A stretch of DNA of 64,000 nucleotides from Calliphora vicina (taxonomy: Eukaryota; Arthropoda; Insecta; Diptera; Calliphoridae), in assembly GCF_958450345.1 (NCBI RefSeq), contig NC_088782.1:107848358-107912357 (forward strand), read 5' to 3'. The notes under the pieces were generated by a model. It was not told the DNA's origin and did not search any database. It was given only the letters and a program-made list of their open reading frames with translations. This document shows positions 12,421-23,071 of this stretch, piece by piece (position 1 is the first letter of the stretch; every line of letters begins with the position of its first letter). A program made the translations under genes and the position numbers.

Positions 12421-13339
12421 AAAGTACCAAACTGTTTACCAGGCTTTGTCCCAATATACACCTTGGTACTCGAGTTCCAAATAACAGCCTGTTAGTTAAT
12501 TTTTGTATGAATCCAAGAACCAATGTTTAACAAATTATCAAAATTGTCTTAAAAATTTCAAATAAAATGTATTTTCCCCATTTTATCTCCTTTTAGGTAC
12601 CTTTTTTATTCCCATTGCATATTTTATGAAAAAGTAACAAAAATAAACACAATTTCTATCCCTTAAGGTTTCGAATTTTCAAAAAGTACCAAACTTATGT
12701 TTTTTTATTTTTTGATGAGTAAAGAATACGATTTAAAATTTGTTTCTATGTTTATTGGTTTAAAAGATACATGGGGTGCCAAAAAAAAGTACCAAAATAC
12801 AGTTTTTACCCATTTTATCCCCTAAAAGGTTTGAATTTCGAAAAAACAATTTTAAGTTTTTTTGTATCTTTATTAGTTTTGAAGATAAAAGGTTACCGAA
12901 TTTATCTGTTTTTACCCGTAAAAATTCGAATTTCCAAAAATCCCTTCTTGTCGGATCGTTATGAGGATGGAGGAATCCACAGAAAAAATGATTCTAGCTT
13001 CAGCCGTTTGGGCTGTGCGGTGATGAATCAGTCAGTCAGTAACGTTACTCTTTTATATACATATATAGATTATTGTAAATTACTGTGTTCAGTCCAATTT
13101 ATCTATATATATAAAAATGGATGTGTGTATGTATGTTCCATATAGACTCAAAAAAGGCTGGACCGATTTTGATGAAATTTTTACGGAATATTCATAAACA
13201 ATTTTGTTTACTCTTGCATATTAGGTGCATGAATAAGAAATTTCCATATGGAATTTTTGAATTCATTGGAACCAGCTGAAATGCCACTACATGTATTAAC
13301 ATTGAAGGTTGGTTCACCGACTTTGTCCGATACTATTTA
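12421..13339. other. Gene-free DNA with a common insect repeat fragment
   Basis: Bases 12985-13190 hold a cttcagccgtttgggctgtg / gaatcagtcagtcagtaacg stretch, then tatataaaaatggatgtgtg and ctggaccgattttgatgaaa. Blocks of this type occur in dispersed insect elements (Helentron- or RTE-like); I cannot assign the family. Open frames in 12771-13145 have no domain. Confidence 0.45.
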
Positions 13340-13657
13340 TTAAAATCGAGATCGATATGCAATATAAAACAGATGTTTGCTAAAAGCCAGCAACGCGGAC
13401 CGGATTTATCTAGTTTACAATATAATTTACCTAATTTATTGGTATGACTTAAAAATAAATTCCAATAACGAATCAAGCCAATTTCGGATACTCTGTTGTG
13501 AAGTGAAGCGTATCCCAAACATAGCGTTATGCACCGATCGAAACAAATAGTAGACGGACAGGGCAAGTTTTGGACTATAAGCGAGTAAGGCAAATCTTCC
13601 CCACCTCTTCTTTCTAAATATTTTTTAACAGGTAATGAAACATGTGACCGAGCGTTG

Positions 13658-13696
13658 CACAGTGCTTTGTTTTCCTATAGGCAATGGACAAAAATA
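13658..13696 (+). repeat. Left terminal repeat, 23-spacer RSS-like
   Basis: Heptamer CACAGTG at 13658-13664, a 23-bp spacer at 13665-13687, then ACAAAAATA at 13688-13696. The heptamer is identical to the V(D)J consensus and the nonamer matches ACAAAAACC at seven of nine positions. Confidence 0.75.
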
Positions 13697-15477
13697 GAAG
13701 GAGTTATTGCAGACGAATAAAAATTAGTGGAATATTACCTTTTGGTAAGATTAAGAAAAAATATAATTCTTGAAAAAATCCGTGAAAGGACACGGGTACC
13801 TCCCATATATCCTGATCATATAATTTTGAATAAAATTCACAGTTATACTCCTAACATTTTAAAATTTGGTTACAGTCATTTTAATAAAGTTATTGTTGTT
13901 TGTGAAAATTTTTATTACAATCGCTGCAATACATCCTTTTCCTTAAAAAACCTATAAACCTGTATAAAATTATTAATTTTCAGATCTATATTTTATCAAA
14001 TAAAGGTTTTCCTATTTTTCCTTTAAATATAATTAAAATAAAAACAAAATTTTCAATGTCTGTGATTATATAAATAATTCGTTGTAATATCTATAGATAA
14101 AATCTCGAAAAAATGTAAATATGTAAATAAAACCTGTAAATAAAGATGAATTTAAAAATGAAAAAAAAAATGAAATTAATTTTCAGAAATAATTTTTCTC
14201 TTATAATATTAGATGCAAAGTTATGAAAATTTTATCGGAAGGATATTCATAATTTCAAGACTTCAATATCCTGTATAACATCTAATTTTTTTTTTTAAAA
14301 AATTCGTAAAAATCGTTTCTTATTTTGGAACCAATTTGGTTATAATCATTTTAATAAAGTTATTGTTGTTTGTGAAAATTTTTATTACAATCGCAGCAAG
14401 GATTCGGGTGGCTTCCATACATCCTTTTCCTTAAAAAAACTATAAACCTGAATAAAATTATTAATTTTCAGAAATTATTGTTCTCTTATAATATCAGATT
14501 AATTTAGTTATTAACATTTCAATTCTAGCAAGGATTTATATAACTGCCATATATCCTTTATTAAAAAAAATACTGAAATATTTTATATATTTTCTAAATT
14601 CGGAAGGACGGATGGACAGACATTTTTTGAAAGTTTTAGTCAAAACGGACAAATAATGATTTGACATTATAATAAATAAGAGATAGGCATTAGATAAAGT
14701 TAAAGAAAAATTAAAATTGATTAACATGTTTTTTTTCAAAATTAAATCAAACTTTGGAATTTTTTTTTGATTTCAGCAAAAAAACATACAACATCAAGAA
14801 CCAAATAAAGACCTATTAATACACTTTATGCCATTAAACTACTTTTGTTAAATAATGCAATATTTCTTAGTTATTTAAAAGAAAAAACGGTATTATTTTA
14901 TAAAAAACCAAAAATCTGGAGCTATTTCCCCAAACCATCAAATTGAAATTTTACGAAATGGTAATTTATACATTTAAACAAAAACAAAATTTTAATAGTT
15001 TTCATACGAAAGGACAAATAATGATTACATTTTCTTGTAGATAATACTCATGGCTATTCTATGGTAAAACATAATCAAAATAGATTAACACGGATTTTAC
15101 TAATATTCCAACAACGTTTTAGAATTTGGGGCTTACAATAACAAAATTTTAATTATTAAAAATTGAGCAGATTAAACTGTTAAACCTTTTTTGACAAAAA
15201 CAGTAATTTTCCATAATTCCACATTCATATTCTTTCATTTGCAGCCAATCGCGAGTTTAAATCTTTTAAAACGAACTTTTAACAATGATTTTAGTTAACC
15301 ATAAAAAAAATATATTTTTCTCCATACAATTTATGTTGAAAATGTACTAACTTTAGCGACCTCTAGTGACGACATAAAGAGATATTTATAAAAAGGTATT
15401 TTTTACACGAATGAGTTATTTAGTTGTCTATTGAAAAATATAAATTTCATTAACATCAAAGACATGATCTTGTTTTT

Positions 15478-15506
15478 GATTTTTGTCCATTGAACAAAGC
15501 ACTGTG
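15478..15506 (-). repeat. Right terminal repeat, 13-spacer RSS-like
   Basis: Read inward on the reverse strand: CACAGTG (15506-15500), a 13-bp spacer (15499-15487), then ACAAAAATC (15486-15478). It lacks the ten bases TTCCTATAGG found in the left end, so the two ends differ by about one helical turn. Confidence 0.75.
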
Positions 15507-15890
15507 CGTTGTCATGATGGAATATTACGGTTTCAGTATAGTACAGGTTCCCATTGATTGTCAGGCCAGATTTCAGCAGCTCATAGTAGACAGGAAACTT
15601 TAGGTCCAACCAAAAGCATTTGGCTTTGGTGTCGATTGGCTTTTTGGCCGGGCTTAACATCTTGCAAACGTTACTGATTGAGTAGCTCCCAATGATTTTG
15701 CAAGCTCTTGTTGAGTCTGTATACAATCTTCATGGAATAAATAATGCCTCCAATTCTTAATCAACAAACTTTTTTGGCTGTCGTTGGAGATCTTTTTCTT
15801 CCGTGTAAGATCAAACCATCTCTCGTACATTAAATCTGATGAAACACATTCACCATATAAGCTTCGGTAAGCTTCAGTGGCACTTTTTTC

Positions 15891-18604
15891 AAATTAAAGA
15901 AATAAAGCAATACTTAGCGCATATGACGCCTTGTTGGAGCAAAATTCGACATTTTCGAAGGAAAAAAAAAATTGTATGCGGGAAGTCTAGCATTACTTCT
16001 ATAACTTGGAAAATAGTTCCGCTGAAGCATACCGATTAGTCACCAAAGCATAATGTTCAATAACTAAGTGAGAATAAATGACACACAGAGAATATAGATT
16101 CATGATGGCAACCGAATTTGTTGTCAATCGAATGATTCGGTTGTACACATAGAATTTTTCGGTTTTATCAATAGAAAGACAGAAAGAAGTTACCCCTTTT
16201 AAAGTTCTGTAGCCACAACTGTAAAATTCGGTGACTAAGGTAGAATCATTCGATTGGCAACAAATTCGGTTGTTATCATGAATATGTTTTCTCTGTGCAG
16301 ATATGTACCCTTCCGAATAACATATAAGTTATTAAAACAAAAACCGCGTTTCAAAGATATACCATCAATTGAAAATCCTGCATTTTTAAGTCATACACAC
16401 AATAAATGTAAAAATCAATCTTAAATGAATGCAAATCTTCATATTTCCATCTTTCCAATAGAGATTTACAGAAAATCATATTCGAGATCTGAATTTGATT
16501 AAATCTTAAAAACACTTCAAATCAGCTAAATTATATTTAATAACTTATTTTATGACAACAAATAAAAAAAATTGGTAAAATAACAAATTCCTGTACTCCC
16601 ATATTTAAGTCTTTCTGTTAAGGATATCTTTCACCAGTATTTTTACCATATTCTGTTACTCTACTTATTTATCTGTCTATCTTACGGTGTCGTACAATAA
16701 ATACTAAAATATTTATACGAATTTGAGTGCAGAAACACACATGCATGGCAGTTAAAATAAAAGTAAACAAAAAAACACAATATTCTTTATTTTACGGTTT
16801 ACTACCTTCAACTGCAATCATATTAATAAAAAGCCAAAAAAAAAAAACAGAAATATCATAAAATCGTATGTCGGTTGGCAACCTCCAAAAAGGGAACGAA
16901 AACAAAAAAAAATTAAATCTACAAAATTTTCATAAAAGACCACAATAAATGAAATTCATTTGTTTTTTAAACCGCTTATAAAATAAAGAAAAAAATATAT
17001 ATAAAAATTCTACGTTACACTGTTGTAAGGTAAAATGCAAAAAAATTTTACATGCCCCGAAAGTAACAGCAAACAAAAAAATGCAAATAAACCAACAACA
17101 AACTTTTGTGAACTGACGGAAAATATAGAAATGTGCATCCTCGGATATTTTTATGGTACAATATTTATTTTTTTTTAAGGACCAAACATAGTTAACAAAA
17201 GAAAGCTTAACCACAGTCATAAAAGTTGTACAGTATATGAGTATGAATTTTGTGTGTAGCTAGAGTAGAGTATGAAATCCTTGGAAATTCTTTTAAAATA
17301 TACAAAATGTTGGTTTAGATCCAAACCAACTTCCAGCCAATGCAATATGGTGGACAACCGTTTAAGAGAATAATTTATAAAGGTATGACCAAAACAATTA
17401 AATTGACTAGAGAATATTTACGCTACATGGTTTTTATAACAATCATTGTGGTGAGTGAAGGTGTAAATAGGTTTACCGTTCCGCATGTAACACTTGAATG
17501 TCAGATTGTGTGTGTAAATCAGGCTCACTTCTAAAGTATGGCTCCAAAATAAATGATTCTTTACCTGAATAATTGTCATTCTTATAGAAAGCACGGTATT
17601 GAAAATGATTAAAATTAGTGCAGTAGAAAAAAAGTTATAAACAAAATAACGGACCAAAATGAGTATTTTGTATAACCGCTTTGGTTGCTATGGATCCTGG
17701 ATACTTAATAAATGCCTTAATTAAGTCTAGAAGAAGTGCTGCTTAAATATGTTCATGTTTTTAATATCAAACAATAAATGAATTACCTTAAACTCATTCA
17801 TTAACAAAACCTCTCCATCACACACGCTTGACAAAATTTCCATTACCACACATCCATCAATCAGACATTCAATCTCTCATTTATTTAAATTAGCAAAATT
17901 ACAACAAAAAAAAATCACTTAAGCCGCTTAAAATATTGCTGTTTCCTTAAGATTTGTATGTTTTTCTAACCATTGAGGTTTAAGAAAATTACTTAACCTT
18001 AAACTTATAGGAAAGAGTGTGTGTTTTTTTTTTAAATACAATATGACTTCTTTAACAGCCAACATCCTTATCATCTACACTTTTTTTGCTTTTATGTTTT
18101 ATTTCCTTCTATTATTTTTTGTTTTGTTTACTTCATACTACACAGCCATATGAAAACTTTGTTAGATATCAATCATAATTTAATGATTTCCTGCATGGAT
18201 AATCTTTCCGGTATTATAGGCTGTATTATAGAATTTCACATCTACACAACACACATGGATTTATTAGGAATTATACACACATTTATTTCTATATATGTTT
18301 TTAGATTTAAATATATAACGAGATAATATTTTATATTATAATCACCTCATATAATTGCATATACAAATGTTACAGGCAATCACATATATTTCTGTATATA
18401 CTTATTTGTTGGTTAGGTAAAAAGTTAAATTCCCGGAACTGATAAATTACATATTCAGACTTTATTCAGAAGTCTTTTAGCTAAAATTATTTTTTAGCTA
18501 AAATTATTTCATTGCAAGGAATTCTCAGTATACAGAAGGATTCGAAGTTGTGTAGAAAGGGAATCAATGTTTCTTAAAATTGTTTCGATAAAGTATTTCA
18601 CGCA
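15891..18604. other. Gene-free AT-rich DNA
   Basis: No gene. It contains the MITE at 16084-16297. Open frames near 16930-17220 and 17340-17657 show no recognisable domain and are A/T-rich chance frames. Confidence 0.55.
16084..16297. mobile_element. Hairpin MITE, CACAGAGAA ends, longer copy
   Basis: A 214-bp inverted-repeat element. The left end CACAGAGAATATAG, attcatgatggcaaccgaat and ttgtcaatcgaatgatt mirror aatcattcgattggcaaca, aattcggttgttatcatgaa and tatgttttctctgtg on the right. The 664-774 element is a shorter copy of the same family. Confidence 0.7.
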
Positions 18605-19078
18605 GAGAAAAAATATAGTTTTGTATGTTTACTGTAAACATTTCAATATTGTTACAAGTTTTTTAACAATATTATAGTCACAGTAACTATTAATATGATT
18701 GTGGTTACCATATTATGATTAATTTACGATTCACATGATTATATCAACCATATGTATGGTTACAGTAAACAAGTATATGTTTGTGATCACCATATTTATG
18801 ATGAATAATTTTATCATAATATGTTCTTCTCAGATTATGATATCCATAAGCCGAGAGCAACATAATATGGTAAATCCTTCATCACATAAATGGTTGTCAC
18901 AAACATATACTTGGTTACTGTAACCATATATATGGTTGATACAATCATGTGTATCTTAAATTAACCAAATTATGGTTACCACAATCATGTAAATAGTTAC
19001 TGTGACTATAATATTGTTAAAAAACTTGTAACAATATTGAAATGTTTACAGTAAACATGCAAAACTATATTTTTTCTC
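18605..19078. mobile_element. 474-bp palindromic (foldback) MITE
   Basis: The outer ends GAGAAAAAATATAG and CTATATTTTTTCTC bound two arms of about 230 bp that pair around 18841. The arms hold repeated gtttactgtaaacat, caatattgttacaag and atatggttac/gtaaccat blocks in both orientations, so the element is rich in small palindromes too. No clean target duplication is seen. Overlapping open frames are by-products of the palindrome. Confidence 0.75.
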
Positions 19079-19489
19079 CATTTATTATTATTTCTACCAT
19101 TTTTAATGAATGGTATCCTTTAATTCCTTCCGCACATACAGAAAGACGGTGTGAAAATTTCAGGAAAATCGGTCCAGCCGTTTCGCCGTTTATTGGCTTC
19201 AAACAAACCCACAAAGAAAAAATGTACATACAAAAACACATATTCATGCCCAAAAAGGGCAGATTGTTTATACTGATGAAATATATAAACGTACAAAGTT
19301 TTATGTCGATACGGCTTTTCAAAAGACTTTTTTCCGGCTAGATTGAGCATTTGGACCACTATGCCACATTTGGTTAAGAAATAAATTGCCTTTTTATGTT
19401 GGTACACATTTTTATAAGCTTTCATATCATATCAGATGCGCACCCATTGAAGAATGCTATAAATTCAAAAGCATTCATTCGCTTATCGC

Positions 19490-20060
19490 TGAAATATGCT
19501 GGACTATTTATAGGTTATTTAGTCCGTTTTCAGATACAGTATCTCGAAAGCTAGGTAACGGATCGTCGTACTTTTTGATTCAATTGATAGATCTATTTAT
19601 TAAGAAAAGAATAACAATTGTACTGTTTACTTTGTGTTTGTCCAGGTAAATCGATATTTACCAATTATATATAAATTCTTTAAATTTTTCTTCTTTTTTC
19701 AAAAAAGCCATAAATTTCTATATTTTTGCCCCATTTTTTCTAGAGGTAAAATTTTGAAAAAGACATGTTTCCAAAAATGTTCTGCATGAATTTGTGGACA
19801 ATTTATGACATATAACCTTGAAAACCCAGCAATATTTAATAAAAAAATTAGAAATAAATTAAAAAAAAATTAAATCTTTTTTGAAATATTTTACAAAAAA
19901 TTTAAAAATTAATAGAAAAAACATTTTTTTAATCTTTTCTGAAATAATTTTTAATCATAAAAATCTTTAAAAGAAAATTAATTTTTCAACATATATCATA
20001 AGCTAATCAATTATCTATCATATGCCTTTTAAATTTTTTGGTTATCTATTTTGGATCAAA
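19490..20060. repeat. Dispersed repeat, homologous to 40620-42000
   Basis: The blocks ttttcagatacagtatctcg and acggatcgtc, then tttgtccaggtaaatcgata and tagaggtaaaattttgaaaa, recur in the same order at 40640-41660. There a family A Helentron interrupts them. No coding sequence or termini are recognised. The start is uncertain; a preceding stretch (19140-19230) with gaaaatttcaggaaaatcgg may belong to another repeat. Confidence 0.6.
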
Positions 20061-20640
20061 AGTTATGAATTTCACGTTGTTTCTTATTGGGCGATATTTT
20101 AGACATAATTTATAAAAACAGATATGAAACAATAATCTCTCTTCTATATATAAATCATAGACCGAAAAAAACGGGTTCACTTTCATTTCAATGGTAAATT
20201 CTCATTCGCAGCCATTTAAAAAATAATTTTTTGTGATATATCACTGAGAGAGTGATTTATTCGAGAACATTTTAGGTTTGGGGTTGAGAGAAAAAGAATA
20301 GAAGCAAACACAAATAATCTGAATGAGTGATTTATAATTTATTTTTTTCGCAAAATGTCAGCTTGTGACTTTTATTTGCGAACATGAAAAATAAAACGCA
20401 AAAATGCATCTGATGCAAATCAACGCTTAAATATATAAAACTTATCAAAAGATTAATAACAATTTAAAAAAAAATCTCATTTCTGTTACTCAGACTTCAT
20501 TACTTCATACTTATCATATTATTTACATAATTTGTTAAAAATTACTATTAATGTGTTATTGTATGTAAATAAAAGAGAAAATAACAGTTATTAAGAACAA
20601 GAACAAATAATTTGTTTATCTCACACCAAACCATTAAAAA

Positions 20641-20976
20641 ACAAGTAAGAAAGTATGGCCGGTCAAGCCCGACCATATAATACCCTACACTAAGTAAAAG
20701 AGCAAAAAAAAATTTTCTTTTAAAATTTCAATAATTTATATTTTTGAGTGATTTTCGGTAGTGGGCCTTATATGGGGGCTATGACCAATTATGGACCGAT
20801 CACCATGGAATTAGGTCGTGTGATTTATGTGTATATTGAAGTTAACTATGTTGAATTTTGTGCGTTTAAGTGATTTTCGGAAGCGGGTCTGTGGGTGTTA
20901 GACTAATATTTTTGGGCGTTACAAACATCTGCACAAACGCATAATACCCTCCCCACTATGGTGGTGTAGGGTATAA
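20641..20976 (+). mobile_element. Helentron family A copy 2, internally deleted
   Basis: Both ends are intact: acaagtaagaaagtatggcc with the palindrome ggtcaagcccgacc, and ctatggtggtgtagggtata. Most of the interior (including the microsatellite) is gone, so the element is 336 bp against about 700-750 bp for longer copies. It marks the minimal end set. Confidence 0.8.
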
Positions 20977-21441
20977 TAACAAAAGGTAATAAAGGTCATA
21001 CCAAACCATTTAAATAAAAATCATTTTATAACTGCTATTTTCAGTGATTTATTTTTATCGCAAAAATATAAATCACAATTTGGGTTTTTTGATATATGGA
21101 CGAGTTATTTTCAATCTCTGATATAAATAATAATTAGATTATGTTCACCGGAGAACGACTGGATCAATTTCGATATTTTTTGCTATTTTTTGTTTGAAAT
21201 ATTCCGAGGATGGGAAATAAAAATTTAAAAATTCTGAAAAAAAAATTGTTACTTTTACCATCTTTCATACTTATTTTTAAACAAAAATTTTGTTCACCAA
21301 AAATTTATTTCCCCAATTTTTTTTAACCAACATTTTTTTAGCAAACTTTTATTCATTAAATTAGTTTTTCAATAAAAATTTGGTGGTACATATTTAATTT
21401 GTATTTAATATTTATGTTAAATTTTACGTGGTAAAGGGTAC
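20977..21441. other. Gene-free DNA with a possible Helentron-like fragment
   Basis: No gene. A stretch near 21143-21200 (ttcaccggagaacgactggat and caatttcgatatt) resembles the front of the element at 43640-43947. It is too decayed for a firm call. Confidence 0.4.
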
Positions 21442-21681
21442 TAGGGTATTCAATTAATCGGGTTAACCGAATAACTTCTAATTTAATTTTAAATTGAAAA
21501 GAAAGAATAAAAAGAACAAAATCATAAAAGTAAAAAAAAAGATATTTAGGTTAATCGATTAATAAACACAAATAAATCGGTTTATTTGTTTTTAAAAATC
21601 GTAAATTTTAAATTATTCGAGCATTTAACAGACCAAAATTAATCGGTTAACCGATTAACGGTTAATCGATTAAATAACCTA
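21442..21681. mobile_element. MITE with TAGG(G/T)TATT ends and GGTTAACCG motifs
   Basis: The left end TAGGGTATTCAATTAATCGG and the right end (reverse complement TAGGTTATTTAATCGATTAA) are imperfect inverted repeats of about 20-25 bp. Palindromic ggttaaccg/aatcgattaa motifs fill both sides. No target duplication is certain. Confidence 0.5.
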
Positions 21682-21738
21682 AAGGGTACATAAAATTCGG
21701 CAAAGTCAATTATAACACTCTTATGTGTTTGTTGTGTA

Positions 21739-22964
21739 CAGTGTTGCCAGTTTAGCCTTTTTGAGGCTAAATTTAGCCTTTTTATTTACTCTTTAGCCTC
21801 GAAATTTTGGTTTTAGCTTCGTGGCTTTTTTCTAGCCTTTTCTTAATTTCAAAATAGCCTTTTATGAAATTAAAAAAGGCTAAAAATTTCGAGACTAAAG
21901 AGTAAATAAAAAGGCTAAATTTATATTTGTGAACCATTTTCATTTTAATTCATTACTGATTTTCATTTAGCTTTTCAACATACTCAAGAATTGTGCAGTA
22001 TTAAAAGAACAAATAACAATTGCCAATATCAAGTGGTTCAAAATGAAATAGAGTATTTTATATCTGAAAGCTTAAATGTCTAGCAAATTCTTAAATGTCT
22101 AGCAAAATTGTTATTACACATTATATTCATCATTATATAATGGACAAGAGCCCCACAAACTCTTGAAGGCTTGTGATACTCGATGGCGATCAATAGCCGT
22201 TAAACGTCTTGTGGATCTATGCTTCGAGTTAAAACCCATTTTGTTTTAATTTCGTCAAACCAGCAATTCTAAAAAGCCAAACTTTTAAGTAATTAATACA
22301 CTGATTATAATTTGGCGTACCATCTTTTTTTAAAACCAGTATTGCACAAAGTACAAAAAGTAAATAAATCATCTGATTTAAAATTCAAGGAATTTGATCT
22401 ATTATCGTCACCAATTGAAAATTGTTTAATGTTTTTGACACATTTTTCATACTAGTTTGATGAATGAGAGATAAAATAAAGAACGTTTTAATTAGTGAAG
22501 ATTATGACAAAAATAATACGACAAATTAAACTAATTGAGCAATTGCGACAAAGATTACCATATGAAAACTCTACGCAAAATCAATTTTTTTCCCGTTGAT
22601 AATAAAGTAGTAAAACCAAAAAAAATATATTATGTCATATTGATAGTGAAAAATTAAAGTGCTAATAAAATTACGAAGCTTAAGGCTCAGGGGCAGAATA
22701 TATTAAACTACAAATGGACAAATATAGAACCAACAATGTCCATTTTCTGACATGGTTAATCTAGTATTTAACTTTTTAGTACTTCCTTTAAGTAAAGCAG
22801 ATGAATTTTATGAACATATTTTCTAATTTTTTATTTAAAAATAAATATAAACCAAAATTCTTAATTTATAATATTTTAGCTTTTTTTGGCTTTTTTTCTA
22901 GCTTTTTCTGGCCTTTTTTTGAAGCCAATATAGCTTCTTTTTTCGCCAGCTCCTGGCAACACTG
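21739..22964. mobile_element. hAT element, internally decayed, copy 1
   Basis: The termini CAGTGTTGCCAG and CTGGCAACACTG are flanked by the 8-bp duplication GTTGTGTA (21731-21738 and 22965-22972), which is diagnostic of the hAT superfamily. Just inside the left end, gaggctaaatttagcctttt and a later gactaaagagtaaataaaaa form a subterminal hairpin. A transposase relic lies at 22169-22250. A second copy at 59627-60870 is nearly identical over 1.2 kb, so the family moved recently relative to most of the window. Confidence 0.9.
22169..22250 (+). pseudogene. hAT transposase fragment (DTRW motif)
   Basis: One frame gives ACDTRWRSIAVKRLVDLCFE followed by LKPILF and a stop. The (C/S)DTRW(x)S block followed by a (V/K)RL(V/L)xxxxELK helix is a conserved part of hAT transposases of the ZBED/SCAND3-related type. 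A second short open stretch at about 22375-22440 gives KEFDLLSSPIENCLMFLTHF. The catalytic region as a whole is gone, so the element is not autonomous. The same relic is at 60055-60136 in the other copy. Confidence 0.65.
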
Positions 22965-23071
22965 GTTGTGTAATTTGAAATAGATATTCAAGACGTATGA
23001 GTGATATAAATACTGGAATATTAATAAATATTACTCATACACCACCATGTTCTACTAAGTTTGCATATGAT

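Larger units (their letters stand above)
13658..15506 (+). mobile_element. Transib-like non-autonomous element, family 1 copy 1
   Basis: Flanked by the 5-bp duplication CGTTG (13653-13657 and 15507-15511). The termini are CACAGTG and CACTGTG. The two inverted ends share CACAGTGCTTTGTT and CAATGGACAAAAAT, but the left end has 10 extra bases between these blocks. Inside are two to three copies of a segment with gtttgtgaaaatttttatta and caatcgcagcaaggattcgg. No RAG1-like transposase is present, so it must be non-autonomous. A 5-bp duplication starting CG and CACAGTG ends are features of the Transib superfamily, the relatives of RAG1. The superfamily call is an inference from ends and duplication. 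A 5-bp-duplicating hAT is the main alternative. Confidence 0.8.
13340..15890 (-). pseudogene. Mariner transposase pseudogene, split by a 1.85-kb insertion
   Basis: On the reverse strand the N-terminal part near 15690-15890 gives ATEAYR, YERWFD and TQQELAKSLGATQS, the helix-turn-helix region of a classical mariner. A deletion follows. Then come PKPNAFG, VYYELLKSG, TINGNLY and, at the insertion site, IFHHDNA. Downstream of the insertion (13340-13657) come RSHVSLPVKKYLE and, in shifted frames, a degraded C-terminus. The HHDNAR motif contains the second catalytic aspartate. The element at 13658-15506 sits in its codons, and removing the element plus one CGTTG copy rejoins HHDNA to RSHVSLPVKKYLE in frame. 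Internal deletion and stops show it was already, or is now, non-functional. Confidence 0.85.
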
